A DNA stretch of 64,000 nucleotides, from NCBI RefSeq assembly GCF_003999975.1, contig NZ_RJAC01000003.1, forward strand, positions 535,285 through 599,284. The letters run 5' to 3'. This DNA comes from Actinoplanes solisilvae (GTDB lineage: Bacteria; Actinomycetota; Actinomycetes; Mycobacteriales; Micromonosporaceae). The notes beneath the pieces are model-generated. The model was not told the origin of the DNA. It ran no database searches and saw nothing but the letters and a program-made list of their open reading frames with translations. The position numbers and the translations under genes were made by a program. This document shows, piece by piece, positions 56,506 through 64,000 of the stretch. The stretch's first letter is position 1; every line of letters begins with the position of its first letter.

Positions 56506-57816
56506 TCATCGCGGGCGCAGTGCGGACTGCAGCCAGCGATAGGAGTCTCTGGGCGTACGGGCCAGGGTCTTGAAGTCGACGTGCACGAGGCCGAACCGTT
56601 GTGAGAAGCCCTCGGCCCACTCGAAGTTGTCGAGCAGCGACCAGACGAAATAGCCGCGCACGTCGACCCCGGCGGTGATGGCGTCGTGCACCGCGCGCAG
56701 GTGGGCGTCGAGGTAGTCGACACGGAACTGGTCGTCGACGCCCGGCTCGGTCGAGCAGCCGTTCTCGGTGATGTAGATCGGGGGCAGAGCCGAGCCGTAC
56801 GTCTCCTTGAGCCCGGTGAGCAGCTCGGTCAGCCCGGCCGGCACGACGGGCCACCCGAACGCGGTCGTCGGATAGCCCTCGATCGGCCGCGTCTCGAAGG
56901 GCAGCGGCCCCTCGTCGGCCGGCGCGCCGACCTTCGTCGGGTTGTAGTAGTTGATGCCCAGCGCGTCCAGGGGCGTACGGATGATGTCGAGATCGCCGTC
57001 GCGCACGAGATCGCCCAGCGCGTCGCCGAGGAACGACGGATAGGTGCCGAGCAGCACCGGGTCGTTGAACAGCCGGTTGTGGAACGCGTCGTAGATCGCC
57101 GCCGGCGTGGGGTCGTCGCCGTCGGGCCGGACCGGCGTGCAGTTGTTCGTGATCATCACTTCGGCGGCGCCCGCGGCTCGCAGCGCCCGCGCGGCCAGAC
57201 CGTGCCCGAGCAGCTGGTGGTGGGCGACCGGCAGCGCGTCGAGCATCAGCGTGCGCCCGGGAGCGTGGGTGCCGTACGCGTAGCCCTGGGCCATGTGCAC
57301 GATCGGCTCGTTGAGCGTGATCCACCGGCGTACGCGGTCGCCGAGACGGGTCACGACGTGCGAGGTGTAGTCGGCGAAGTACGACGCGGTGTCGCGATTG
57401 AGCCAGCCGCCCTTGTCCTCCAGGGTCTGCGGCAGGTCCCAGTGGAACAGCGTCGGCACCGGCGTGATGCCGCGTTCGAGCAGCGCGTCGACCAGCCGGT
57501 CGTAGAAGTCGAGCCCGGCCCTGTTCGGTCCGCCCGACCCGGTCGGCTGCACCCGCGGCCAGGCGATCGAGAACCGGTACGCCCCCACGCCCAGGTCGGC
57601 CAGCAGGGCGACGTCCTCGGGGTAGCGGTGGTAGTGATCGCAGGCCACGTCGCCGGTGTCGCCGTCGCGCGTGCGGCCGTCGGTGTGCGAGAACGTGTCC
57701 CAGATCGAGGGCCCGCGCCCGTCCGCGTGCACCGCCCCCTCGATCTGATAGGAGGCCGTCGAGCAGCCGAAGAGAAATCCGTCGGGGAAGCGGGGCAGCG
57801 GATCCACCATGCCCAT
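56506..57816 (-). CDS. GH1 beta-glucosidase
   Basis: A 436-residue family 1 glycosidase. The N-terminal signature is PDGFLFGCSTASYQIEGAV, the acid/base Glu is in RWITLNEPIVH near residue 165 and the nucleophile Glu in IYITENGCS near residue 350. YFVWSLLDNFEWAEGFSQRF contains the Trp-Glu that reads the sugar. No signal peptide, so it hydrolyses imported beta-glucosides. ATG at 57816 follows TATAGA closely, suggesting a leaderless mRNA; ATG at 57810 is an alternative. Confidence 0.93.
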   Translation of the reverse strand: MGMVDPLPRFPDGFLFGCSTASYQIEGAVHADGRGPSIWDTFSHTDGRTRDGDTGDVACDHYHRYPEDVALLADLGVGAYRFSIAWPRVQPTGSGGPNRAGLDFYDRLVDALLERGITPVPTLFHWDLPQTLEDKGGWLNRDTASYFADYTSHVVTRLGDRVRRWITLNEPIVHMAQGYAYGTHAPGRTLMLDALPVAHHQLLGHGLAARALRAAGAAEVMITNNCTPVRPDGDDPTPAAIYDAFHNRLFNDPVLLGTYPSFLGDALGDLVRDGDLDIIRTPLDALGINYYNPTKVGAPADEGPLPFETRPIEGYPTTAFGWPVVPAGLTELLTGLKETYGSALPPIYITENGCSTEPGVDDQFRVDYLDAHLRAVHDAITAGVDVRGYFVWSLLDNFEWAEGFSQRFGLVHVDFKTLARTPRDSYRWLQSALRPR

Positions 57817-57909
57817 GAATCTATATGTGTCGCCGGTCTCGTCGTGGTCCCCGAACGGCCCGTCCGTGCCACGATCTTGCTGAGGCAACAGTTGTCGAAG
57901 GGGAACCGT

Positions 57910-58263
57910 ATGACCGCCGACCTGACCGAGCTCGCCCGCCGCAACCTGCTGGAGGTCTTCGCCGAGCGCGACCCGGAAAAGCGTGCCGCCGCGATCGAGC
58001 AGACCTACGCCGAACAGGTCACCTTCTCCGACCCGGACGAGGTCGTCGTCGGCCGCCGGGCGCTCGGCGAGAAGGCGCAGCGGCTGCAGGACCAGTCGGA
58101 CGGCCTGGTGTTCAGCGAGGCCGGCCCGCCGCGGGTCGCCGGCAACCTCGTCGTCCTGGCCTGGAACCTCGGCCCCGAGGGGCAGCCCCCGGTCGCCAGC
58201 GGCGTGGACATCTCGATCGTCGAGAACGGCCGCATCGCGCACCTTTACACCCTGCTGGACTGA
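57910..58263 (+). CDS. SnoaL/NTF2-like protein
   Basis: A 117-residue single-domain protein of the NTF2-like fold: LARRNLLEVFAERDPEKRAA, then QVTFSDPDEVVVGRRAL and GVDISIVENGRIAHLYTLLD. The active residues vary in this family, so function is not known. AGGGGAA precedes the ATG. It is divergent from the GH1 gene (93-bp gap) and may be cotranscribed with the serine hydrolase gene downstream. Confidence 0.82.
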   Translation: MTADLTELARRNLLEVFAERDPEKRAAAIEQTYAEQVTFSDPDEVVVGRRALGEKAQRLQDQSDGLVFSEAGPPRVAGNLVVLAWNLGPEGQPPVASGVDISIVENGRIAHLYTLLD

Positions 58264-58274
58264 CATCGACGCCT

Positions 58275-59615
58275 ATGATGGCGATCATGTGGCTGGAGAA
58301 GCTCCTCGCGCTGACCGCCGACCGCTACGACGTGACCGGCGCGGCCGTCGCGATCGGTCATGACGACCAGCTTCTCGAGGCGGCCACCGGCGTGCTCAAC
58401 CGTGAGACGGGCGTCGAGGCCACCCCGGACAGCGTGTTCCAGATCGGCTCGGTCACCAAGATCTGGACCGCCGCGCTCGTGATGCAGCTCGTCGACGAGG
58501 GCCTGGTCGACCTGGACGAGCCGGTCCGTCGCTACCTGCCCTCGTTCGGCGTGGTCGATGCCGCGGCCGCCGAGTCGGTGACCGTCCGCCAGTTGCTGCT
58601 GCACACCGGCGGCTTCGACGGCGACCTGTTCGAGGACACCGGCCGCGGCGACGACGCGCTCGATCGCTACGTCGCCTACCTGCACGATCACGCCCACCAG
58701 ATCGCGGCGCCGGGCGCGATGTATTCGTACTGCAACTCCGGTTACGCCGTGCTGGGTGCCCTGGTCGCGAAGCTGCGCGGCGGCACGTGGGAGTCGGTGC
58801 TCCGCGAGCGTCTGATCAACCCCTTGGGCGTACGGAACATGGCCCTGTTCGCCGAGGAGGCGATCCTCTTCCGGGTCGCGGCCGGACACATCAGGTCTCA
58901 GGTGGCCCGGCCGTGGCAGTTGCCGCACTCGAACGCACCGGCCGGTGCCACCCCGTGCGCCGCGCCCCGCGAACTGGTGCGTTTCGGCCGGCTCTTCCTC
59001 GACGGGGGAGTGAGCACCTCGGGTGATCGGCTCCTGTCGGCCGAGGCGATCGCGGCGATGACCGCCCCGCAGCTCACCCTGCCCGGGGTCGTCGAGCGGG
59101 GCGGCGGGCACCGGGGTCTCGGATTCGAGCTGTTCGACTGGGACGGCGCCGCGGCCTACGGTCACAACGGCGGCACCATCGGCCAGGCGGCGCTGTGGCG
59201 GGTCGTGCCGGCGCACAAGCTCGTCGTCGCGATCAACGCCACCGGCGCCGACGCTCCCGGCTTCTTCGACGACCTGCTCGACGCGATCGTCCGCGAGCTG
59301 ACCGGCCTTGCCGTGCCGCCGCGCCCGACCCCGCCGAGCGGCCCGTACGCTCCGGGCCCGGCCGAGTTCGCAGGCCGCTACGAATACCCGATGGCCGCCT
59401 ACGACGTGATCGCGACCCGGGACGGGTTGGAAGTGACCTCCACGCCGCTCGGCCATGCCGCCGAGTGGGGCGACGAGGCGAAGACCGAGCGGTACGTGGC
59501 CCTGTCCGGCACCACCTTCATCACGGCCGAACCCGAGAACGGCAGCCACTCGACGTTCACCGTTCTCGAGGGCGGCCGATTCCTCTACGGCGGCCGGCTC
59601 GCGCGCCGCGTGTAG
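58275..59615 (+). CDS. Serine hydrolase of the beta-lactamase/esterase family
   Basis: A 446-residue penicillin-binding-protein-like hydrolase. The nucleophile is in IGSVTKIW (SxxK), the Tyr-x-Asn element in SYCNSGYAVLG and the third box in HNGGTIGQ. A C-terminal lipocalin-like part (about residues 340-445) follows. No signal peptide is seen, so it is probably a cytoplasmic esterase or peptidase. ATG at 58275 begins 11 bp after the preceding stop; ATG codons at 58278 and 58287 are alternatives. Confidence 0.87.
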   Translation: MMAIMWLEKLLALTADRYDVTGAAVAIGHDDQLLEAATGVLNRETGVEATPDSVFQIGSVTKIWTAALVMQLVDEGLVDLDEPVRRYLPSFGVVDAAAAESVTVRQLLLHTGGFDGDLFEDTGRGDDALDRYVAYLHDHAHQIAAPGAMYSYCNSGYAVLGALVAKLRGGTWESVLRERLINPLGVRNMALFAEEAILFRVAAGHIRSQVARPWQLPHSNAPAGATPCAAPRELVRFGRLFLDGGVSTSGDRLLSAEAIAAMTAPQLTLPGVVERGGGHRGLGFELFDWDGAAAYGHNGGTIGQAALWRVVPAHKLVVAINATGADAPGFFDDLLDAIVRELTGLAVPPRPTPPSGPYAPGPAEFAGRYEYPMAAYDVIATRDGLEVTSTPLGHAAEWGDEAKTERYVALSGTTFITAEPENGSHSTFTVLEGGRFLYGGRLARRV

Positions 59616-59621
59616 CCCGCG

Positions 59622-59659
59622 CGTAACGCTGTGAACACCTAACTGTGTCCAGCGTTACG
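59622..59659. terminator. Long inverted repeat after the serine hydrolase gene
   Basis: CGTAACGCTG (59622-59631) pairs perfectly with CAGCGTTACG (59650-59659), and the inner ACAC/GTGT also pair. It lies 6 bp behind the stop and 17 bp before the NemR-type operator, so it could be a terminator or part of the control region. Confidence 0.6.
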
Positions 59660-59675
59660 TCGTATTGCAGAATAG

Positions 59676-59690
59676 TAGACCGGTCGTCTA
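59676..59690. promoter_or_regulatory. NemR-type operator (TAGAC-N5-GTCTA)
   Basis: TAGAC and GTCTA flank CGGTC, 41 bp before the SDR ATG. The shape resembles the sites of NemR-like TetR regulators. A gene for such a regulator is found 1.2 kb downstream at 60874. Confidence 0.6.
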
Positions 59691-59731
59691 GCTTCTACGG
59701 AGCACAAGGTTTCACCGACAAGGAGTCAGAC

Positions 59732-60427
59732 ATGAGCAAGGTCGTCATCATCACCGGCGCTTCGCAGGGCATCGGCGCGGGCCTCGTCGAGGCGTACCGC
59801 AAGCTGGGCTACTCGGTGGTCGCGAACTCGCGGAACATCACGCCGTCGAACGACCCCCAGGTGCTCGCGGTGCCCGGCGACATCTCCGACCCGGCCGTGG
59901 GCCAGCGGCTCGTGGACGAGGCCCTCGCGAAGTTCGGCCGCGTCGACACCGTGATCAACAACGCCGGCATCTTCACCGCGAAGCCCTTCACCGACTACAC
60001 GGCCGAGGACTACGCGCAGAACATCGCCATCAACGTGAACGGCTTCTTCAACGTCACCCAGCCGGCCCTGAAGGTCATGCAGCGCGGCGGCCACGTGGTC
60101 ACCATCAGCACGAACTTCGCCGAGAACCCCGACCGCCGGGTGCCGTCGTTTACCGCGGCCCTGACCAAGGGCGGCCTGAACGCGGCGACCCTGTCCCTGG
60201 CCATCGAGTACGCCGAGGCCGGCATCCGCTTCAACGTGGTGGCCCCCGGCGTCATCAAGACCCCGATGCACGCCCCCGAGACCCACGAGTTCCTCTCGGC
60301 GCTGCACCCGGTCGGCCACATGGGCGAGATCTCCGACATCACCGACGCCGTGACCTACCTTGAGAACGCCAAGTTCGTCACCGGCGAGATCCTGCACGTC
60401 GACGGTGGCACCACCGCCGGTAAGTGA
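59732..60427 (+). CDS. SDR family protein lacking the catalytic Tyr
   Basis: A 231-residue classical SDR by fold. TGASQGIGAG binds the cofactor, NNAG is present, and the Ser is in VVTISTNF. At the usual YxxxK site the sequence is SFTAALTKGG, so Lys is kept but the Tyr position is Ala. Either a different proton donor is used or the protein is not a standard reductase. AGGAG precedes the ATG at 59732. It forms a unit with the SnoaL-like gene and the NemR-like regulator. Confidence 0.88.
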   Translation: MSKVVIITGASQGIGAGLVEAYRKLGYSVVANSRNITPSNDPQVLAVPGDISDPAVGQRLVDEALAKFGRVDTVINNAGIFTAKPFTDYTAEDYAQNIAINVNGFFNVTQPALKVMQRGGHVVTISTNFAENPDRRVPSFTAALTKGGLNAATLSLAIEYAEAGIRFNVVAPGVIKTPMHAPETHEFLSALHPVGHMGEISDITDAVTYLENAKFVTGEILHVDGGTTAGK

Positions 60428-60456
60428 CCACCCACCGGTCTGAGGAGGGCATTGTC

Positions 60457-60828
60457 ATGAAGGACGAAGAGAAGATCCTGCAGGACGTCCTGGACCGGTG
60501 GAAGTCGAGTATCGAAGCGCACGAGCCCGGGAAGGTCGCCGCCCTCTTCACCGAGGACGGCATCTTCCAGGGCCTGCGCCCCTACTCGGTGGGCCGGCCC
60601 GGTGTCGAGACTTACTACGACAGCCAGCCGCTCGACCTGACGGCCGACTGGCGGTTCCAGGAGACGCGCCGGCTCGCCGACGACGTGGTCCTCGGATACG
60701 TGTACGTGACGTTCGGTTTCGCCGAGACCGACCGGGAGCCGATCCTGACGAACCTGACCGTGGTGGCCGTCCGCGACGGCGACGACTGGCGGCTAGCGCA
60801 CTACCACGTCTCGCGCGTCAACGCGTGA
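60457..60828 (+). CDS. SnoaL/NTF2-like protein
   Basis: A 123-residue NTF2-like protein: VLDRWKSSIEAHEPGKVAAL, then FTEDGIFQGLRPYSVGRPGV and WRLAHYHVSRVNA at the end. ATG at 60457 has GAGGAGGG just upstream; an in-frame GTG at 60424 overlaps the SDR stop. It may handle a small electrophile together with the SDR, but the substrate is unknown. Confidence 0.84.
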   Translation: MKDEEKILQDVLDRWKSSIEAHEPGKVAALFTEDGIFQGLRPYSVGRPGVETYYDSQPLDLTADWRFQETRRLADDVVLGYVYVTFGFAETDREPILTNLTVVAVRDGDDWRLAHYHVSRVNA

Positions 60829-60833
60829 GACGG

Positions 60834-60846
60834 ATCACCGGGTGAT
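60834..60846. promoter_or_regulatory. Palindrome upstream of the NemR-like gene
   Basis: ATCACC-G-GGTGAT ends 27 bp before the regulator ATG and is followed by TAGACGACCG, a half-site-like sequence. Either a regulator site or a short terminator for the SnoaL gene. Confidence 0.4.
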
Positions 60847-60873
60847 AGACGACCGCCTGGCTAGGGTGGAGAC

Positions 60874-61476
60874 ATGGGACGAAGCAGTGACGCGCGGGAG
60901 AAGATTCTCGAAGCCGCGCAACGCCTGATCGAGCTGCGAGGCTACTCGGCCATCGGTGTCGCCGAGATCTGCAAGGCCGCGGGCGTCCCCAAGGGGAGCT
61001 TCTACTACTTCTTCGAGTCCAAGGAAGCCCTGGCCATCGCGGTCGTCAATCAGCAGTGGGACACCCAGCGGGCCCAGTGGTCGGCGATCCTGGGCTCCAG
61101 CGACGATCCGCTCGAGCGGCTGCGCAAGCTGTTCGAGGCCACCGCCGAGTTCCAGCGGGCCGGCCAGCAGAACTGCGGCTCCGTCTCCGGCTGCCTGTTC
61201 GGAAACCTGACACTCGAGCTGAGCAACCAGACCGAGCCGATCCGGGCCCGCCTCCAGGAGATCTTCGACATCCAGGTCCAGATGGTCCGGGCCGTGATCG
61301 ACGAGGCCCAGTTCCGTGGCGAGGCCCGCGTGGCCAGCTCCGAGGAGGCCGCCCGGGGAGTGGTGGCCCAGCTCGAGGGCCAGGTCATGTTCGCCAAGCT
61401 CTACAACAACACCGGCCGGCTCGACGCGATGTGGTCCAACTGGCTGGCCCTGCTCGGCGCGCCGATCCCGGTCTGA
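60874..61476 (+). CDS. NemR-like TetR regulator
   Basis: A 200-residue TetR regulator with HTH in VAEICKAAGVPKGSFYYFFES. The ligand-binding part contains Cys101 and Cys107 in NCGSVSGCLFGNL; the SGCL element aligns with the redox-active Cys of E. coli NemR, which senses electrophiles and hypochlorite. So it may sense reactive electrophiles and control the SDR-SnoaL genes through the operator at 59676. Confidence 0.87.
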   Translation: MGRSSDAREKILEAAQRLIELRGYSAIGVAEICKAAGVPKGSFYYFFESKEALAIAVVNQQWDTQRAQWSAILGSSDDPLERLRKLFEATAEFQRAGQQNCGSVSGCLFGNLTLELSNQTEPIRARLQEIFDIQVQMVRAVIDEAQFRGEARVASSEEAARGVVAQLEGQVMFAKLYNNTGRLDAMWSNWLALLGAPIPV

Positions 61477-61607
61477 CGCCGGCTGCCGCTCGGGGGCGTG
61501 GCCGAGGAACGGCAACGCGACCTCGCCTCCCGGCTGATCGGGCTGCTGCTAGACGGGTGCGGACGTAGCGCCTGTTTCACCGATGGCGCCGGGCCGCGGA
61601 CGCGGTC

Positions 61608-61637
61608 GTGCCCGGCGGTGGGGAAACCGCCGGGCAC
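61608..61637. terminator. Strong bidirectional hairpin terminator
   Basis: GTGCCCGGCGGT and ACCGCCGGGCAC form a perfect 12-bp stem around GGGGAA between the convergent regulator and lipoprotein genes. Confidence 0.85.
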
Positions 61638-61656
61638 GCCCCCGATGGGTGAAAAG

Positions 61657-62406
61657 CTATTTGCCGGTGCCCTGCGAGGCGAGTGGACCGGGCGCGTCGG
61701 GCGTCTTGCCGCCGTCCGGCTTGATCGCGAACCACTTGCCGTTGAGGCCCTGGCCGTTGAGGTCGCCCGCCTTGCGGTCGTCGACGAAGTAGTAGACCGG
61801 CCAGCCGTTGATGGTCACCTGGCACGTGCCGTCGCCGCGCTCGACGAAGCCGACGATCTTCGGGTCGACGCCGGCCGGGAAGATCTTGCCGGGGGAGCGG
61901 ATGAGCAGCGGCGGCCAGGCGGTCGCGCAGTCGCCCTTGCAGGTGGTCTTCGGCGGCTTGTTGCTGTCGTTGTCGAAGCGGTAGAGCGTACGGCCGGCGC
62001 CGTCGGTGACGTAGGTGCCGATCTGCGCGTTCTCGGTGGTGTTGAGCTCGACCGTCTTGCTGCCCGCGGTGCGCGACTTCGGCGGGGTGATGTCCTGGTC
62101 GGACGGGCCGCTGAAGATCTTCACCCACCGCTGGGTCTTGGCCACCGTGGGCGGGGCGACCTGGTTGGCCTGCTTCTCCGCCGGGGGCTGAACGTCCTCC
62201 GTGGGCTTCACCTGCGGGTCCTCCACGCCGGCCAGATCGGGCAATTCGCCCGGGCCCTGCGGGTTGAGCGGCGCCGCGGACTCCTGCACCGCGACCGGCA
62301 CCTGCTCGGCCGCCACGTCGGCGTCCGGCGCGGCCGCCTGGCTGCCACAGGCCGATACGCTGACCAGCCCGGCCAGCAGCGCCGCCGCGACGTAGGTCTT
62401 CCTCAT
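61657..62406 (-). CDS. Lipoprotein with COG4315-type repeats (Lipoprotein_15)
   Basis: A 249-residue exported lipoprotein. The lipobox VSAC sits at residues 17-20 after a hydrophobic signal. The mature part has an acidic Pro-rich spacer, then two copies of the Lipoprotein_15 repeat: GRTLYRFDNDSNKPPKT followed by CKGDCATAWPP, and CQVTINGWPVYYFVDDRKAGD. Function unknown. Its promoter matches the SigL type (see 62454), which ties it to the divergent ECF sigma gene. Confidence 0.88.
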   Translation of the reverse strand: MRKTYVAAALLAGLVSVSACGSQAAAPDADVAAEQVPVAVQESAAPLNPQGPGELPDLAGVEDPQVKPTEDVQPPAEKQANQVAPPTVAKTQRWVKIFSGPSDQDITPPKSRTAGSKTVELNTTENAQIGTYVTDGAGRTLYRFDNDSNKPPKTTCKGDCATAWPPLLIRSPGKIFPAGVDPKIVGFVERGDGTCQVTINGWPVYYFVDDRKAGDLNGQGLNGKWFAIKPDGGKTPDAPGPLASQGTGK

Positions 62407-62453
62407 GGCCGTCTCCTACCTGTAGGTGCTGCCCGTCCAAAGGGGATGGCCTC

Positions 62454-62481
62454 CACACGCCCCATCCATCGACGCGGTTCA
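62454..62481 (-). promoter_or_regulatory. SigL-like ECF promoter of the lipoprotein gene
   Basis: On the minus strand TGAACC (62481-62476) and CGTGTG (62459-62454) are separated by exactly 16 bp, closely matching the SigL-type consensus TGAACC-N16-CGTGTC known from mycobacteria. The leader to the ATG is about 45 nt. Confidence 0.65.
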
Positions 62482-62508
62482 CCCAGATGTGCCACATTCC
62501 GAAAATCT

Positions 62509-62537
62509 TGATCCGGGTACGCGACGGGGCACGTACT
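62509..62537 (+). promoter_or_regulatory. Possible autoregulatory ECF promoter
   Basis: TGATCC (62509-62514) and CGTACT (62532-62537) with a 17-bp spacer resemble the promoter of the divergent lipoprotein gene, but less perfectly. It would let the sigma factor drive its own operon. Confidence 0.4.
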
Positions 62538-62629
62538 CCGAGTAGCCGCGGCACAGTACTTTCATCGATGTCGTCTTCACCGACCGCACGAGGCGGCACC
62601 GACGAAAGTGCCGCGGGGAAGAGAGCCGG

Positions 62630-63163
62630 ATGCCGCCGAGCAGACAGAGACCCCACCGGGAGGTGGCCGATGAGGCGCTGGTCAGATCGTTGTTCCAGGA
62701 ACACGGCCGGGCCATGCTCGCGTACTCGACGCAGCTGACGCGCGACCGCGCAGCCGCCGAAGACGTGGTGCAGGAGGCGCTGCTGCGCGCCTGGCGTCAC
62801 CCCGAGAGCCTCAACAACGGCAAAGGCTCCGTACGGGGCTGGCTGCTCACGGTCTGCCGCAACATCGTGCTCGACCAGATCCGCGCCCGTAACCGGCGCC
62901 CGCCCGAGGTCGCCGAGAGCCCACCCGACGCCGCGGTCGAGCAGGATCACTCCGATCGCGTGGTCACCTCGATGGTCGTGGTCGACGCGCTCAGCCGTCT
63001 CTCCCACGAGCACCGTGAAGTGCTCGAACAGGTCTACTTGAAAGGCAACACGGTGGCCGAGGCCGCCGAGGCGCTCGGCATCCCGCCGGGCACCGTCAAG
63101 TCGCGCTCCTTCTATGCGTTGCGGGCCTTGCGCGAGGCCGGCACGGAACGGTTGGCATCATGA
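62630..63163 (+). CDS. ECF RNA polymerase sigma factor (SigL-like)
   Basis: A 177-residue sigma factor. Region 2 is visible as LFQEHGRAMLAYSTQLTRDR, then AEDVVQEALLRAWRHPESL; region 4 as LSHEHREVLEQVYLKGNTVA and GIPPGTVKSRSFYALRALRE. The ATG has GGAAGAGAG just upstream. It overlaps the anti-sigma gene by 4 bp. The promoter match upstream of the lipoprotein gene suggests the SigL group. Confidence 0.92.
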   Translation: MPPSRQRPHREVADEALVRSLFQEHGRAMLAYSTQLTRDRAAAEDVVQEALLRAWRHPESLNNGKGSVRGWLLTVCRNIVLDQIRARNRRPPEVAESPPDAAVEQDHSDRVVTSMVVVDALSRLSHEHREVLEQVYLKGNTVAEAAEALGIPPGTVKSRSFYALRALREAGTERLAS

Positions 63164-63879
63164 GTACGCCGGAAAGCGCGAACACGGCCAACGGCCACGT
63201 CGATCTGGCCGGCTACCTGCTGGAAATGCTCTCCGACGAGGAGAAGGCCCGCGCCGACGAGCACCTGGCGAGCTGCGCCGAGTGCCGCGACGAGCGCGAC
63301 TCGCTGAAGCAGTGGTCCGACCAGCTCGGCGAGGTCCCCGAGGAGATGCTGCTCGACGGCCCGCCCGACGACGCCGATCTTCTGCTGCAGCGCACGCTGC
63401 GCCAGGTGCGGCGCGAGTCGTCCGGCCGTCGCTACCGCCGCCTGGCCACTGTCACGTCGATCGCCGCCGCGGCCGTCGCGATCGCGATCGCGGGCGGGGT
63501 GGTGGTCGGCCGGGGCACGGCGCCCGGTTCCGAACCGGTCGCGCAGCCCACGGCCACGATGTCGGTGCCCGCGGGCGCCCGGGTCGCGTCGGCCACCGAC
63601 GCGTCGACCGGGGCACGCATGCAGGTCGCGGTGGTTCCCGCCCCCGGCTGGGTGCGCGTGTCGGCCACCGTCGGCGGCATCCCGGCGGGCGAGAAATGCG
63701 TGCTGGAAGTGCTGGGCCGCGACGGTTCGACCGCGGTCGCCGGCAGCTGGCTGGTCTCCACGGCCGGCGAGTCGGGCGGCACGACCCTGAACGGCAGCGC
63801 CCTGATCGACCCCGACCTCGTGCAGTCGGTCCGCGTCGTCAACACCACGGGGAGGCAGTTCGTCACTGTCCCCGTCTAG
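63160..63879 (+). CDS. Zinc-binding anti-sigma factor (RslA/ZAS type)
   Basis: A 239-residue membrane protein. The N-terminal anti-sigma domain holds HLASCAECR, the HxxxCxxC zinc motif, near residue 36. A single hydrophobic helix at about residues 98-120 follows, and the C-terminal part is extracytoplasmic with a possible anti-sigma-K-like fold (WVRVSATVGGIPAGEKCVLE). It should hold the ECF sigma factor at the membrane and release it on an oxidative or wall signal. ATG overlaps the sigma stop (ATGA). Confidence 0.92.
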   Translation: MSTPESANTANGHVDLAGYLLEMLSDEEKARADEHLASCAECRDERDSLKQWSDQLGEVPEEMLLDGPPDDADLLLQRTLRQVRRESSGRRYRRLATVTSIAAAAVAIAIAGGVVVGRGTAPGSEPVAQPTATMSVPAGARVASATDASTGARMQVAVVPAPGWVRVSATVGGIPAGEKCVLEVLGRDGSTAVAGSWLVSTAGESGGTTLNGSALIDPDLVQSVRVVNTTGRQFVTVPV

Positions 63880-63955
63880 TTCTAGTCCTGGACTTCGCAC
63901 ATGCTTTGGAGTGAATGCCCGTCACTCTGATCATGATCGATGTGTTGGTCTGGGT

Positions 63956-64000
63956 ATGGGTGTGACAGGTGCTCCACGTCGTAGTGCTGTGCGTCCTCGT
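63956..64000 (+). CDS. Possible start of an unidentified gene, cut by the window end
   Basis: ATG at 63956 opens MGVTGAPRRSAVRPR, which runs off the window. No ribosome-binding site is clear. Too short to identify; it could be the beginning of a transposase or another gene. Confidence 0.25.
   Translation, partial: MGVTGAPRRSAVRPR

Noticed and set aside
57877..57888. TTGC-TGAG-GCAA inverted repeat between the GH1 and SnoaL genes as a LacI operator
   Set aside because: Too short and no LacI-family gene is nearby; it may be chance.
63880..64000. A possible insertion-sequence end
   Set aside because: A short new reading frame begins here, but no terminal repeat pair or transposase motif can be seen within the window.

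Overview
The window is dense, very GC-rich DNA with short intergenic gaps, frequent GTG starts (two starts are TTG) and many 4-bp ATGA/GTGA overlaps between consecutive genes. Together with Clp, SulP, ECF sigma/anti-sigma, cox and acdS gene types, this points to a soil actinomycete. A member of the Micromonosporaceae (Actinoplanes-like) is my best guess; that is inference, since no rRNA gene is present. No tRNA, rRNA, CRISPR array or complete mobile element was seen.

Layout. (1) 142-18729 is a surface-polysaccharide locus: glycosyltransferases, a FemAB/GNAT-like protein, a beta-helix protein, a methyltransferase, a beta-propeller lipoprotein-like gene and an MFS transporter. It continues with a five-gene run of two GT2 enzymes, an unknown 394-aa protein, a WecG/TagA transferase, a nucleotide-sugar dehydrogenase and UDP-GlcNAc 2-epimerase (together a route to UDP-ManNAcA), then a polyprenyl-phosphate sugar transferase and rmlC-rmlA / rmlB-rmlD for dTDP-rhamnose. 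(2) 18707-26256 holds a small unknown protein, a ClpC-like ATPase lacking the middle domain, a patatin phospholipase and an uncharacterised soluble/membrane gene pair. (3) 26304-35536 holds a frameshifted Pro/Trp-rich mini-gene, a SulP transporter in a tight operon with a GH13 enzyme and an M24 peptidase, then a hydrolase, an HTH_42 protein, a P450, a small membrane protein and a phytase-like esterase. (4) 35871-39370 holds a decayed PIN toxin-antitoxin pair, a TetR gene with a perfect operator palindrome, a degenerate 22-bp tandem repeat, an acyl-CoA synthetase and an NlpC/P60 protein preceded by a clear c-di-AMP (ydaO-type) riboswitch.

(5) 39839-48231 is an aerobic carbon monoxide dehydrogenase operon in the order coxM-coxS-coxL, XdhC-YHS fusion, mocA-like, coxD, coxG, coxE, with a convergent LysR gene. 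CoxL has the form I loop AYxCSFR, here AYACSFR. (6) 49467-51108 is a GntR regulator overlapping an authentic-looking ACC deaminase gene. (7) 51126-56487 is a compact seven-gene minus-strand operon: 4-TM SLATT-like protein, VUT/queuosine-precursor-type transporter, phosphoribosyltransferase, deoxyribosyltransferase-like protein, P-loop kinase, nucleoside phosphorylase fused to a large unknown domain, and a divergent nucleoside diphosphate kinase. This is the best candidate here for an undescribed system: either salvage of an unusual nucleobase or a nucleotide-centred conflict system. (8) 56506-63879 has a GH1 glucosidase, SnoaL-like proteins, a serine hydrolase, an SDR lacking the catalytic Tyr behind a NemR-type operator, a NemR-like TetR, a repeat lipoprotein, and an ECF sigma/zinc anti-sigma pair with a SigL-like promoter driving the divergent lipoprotein.
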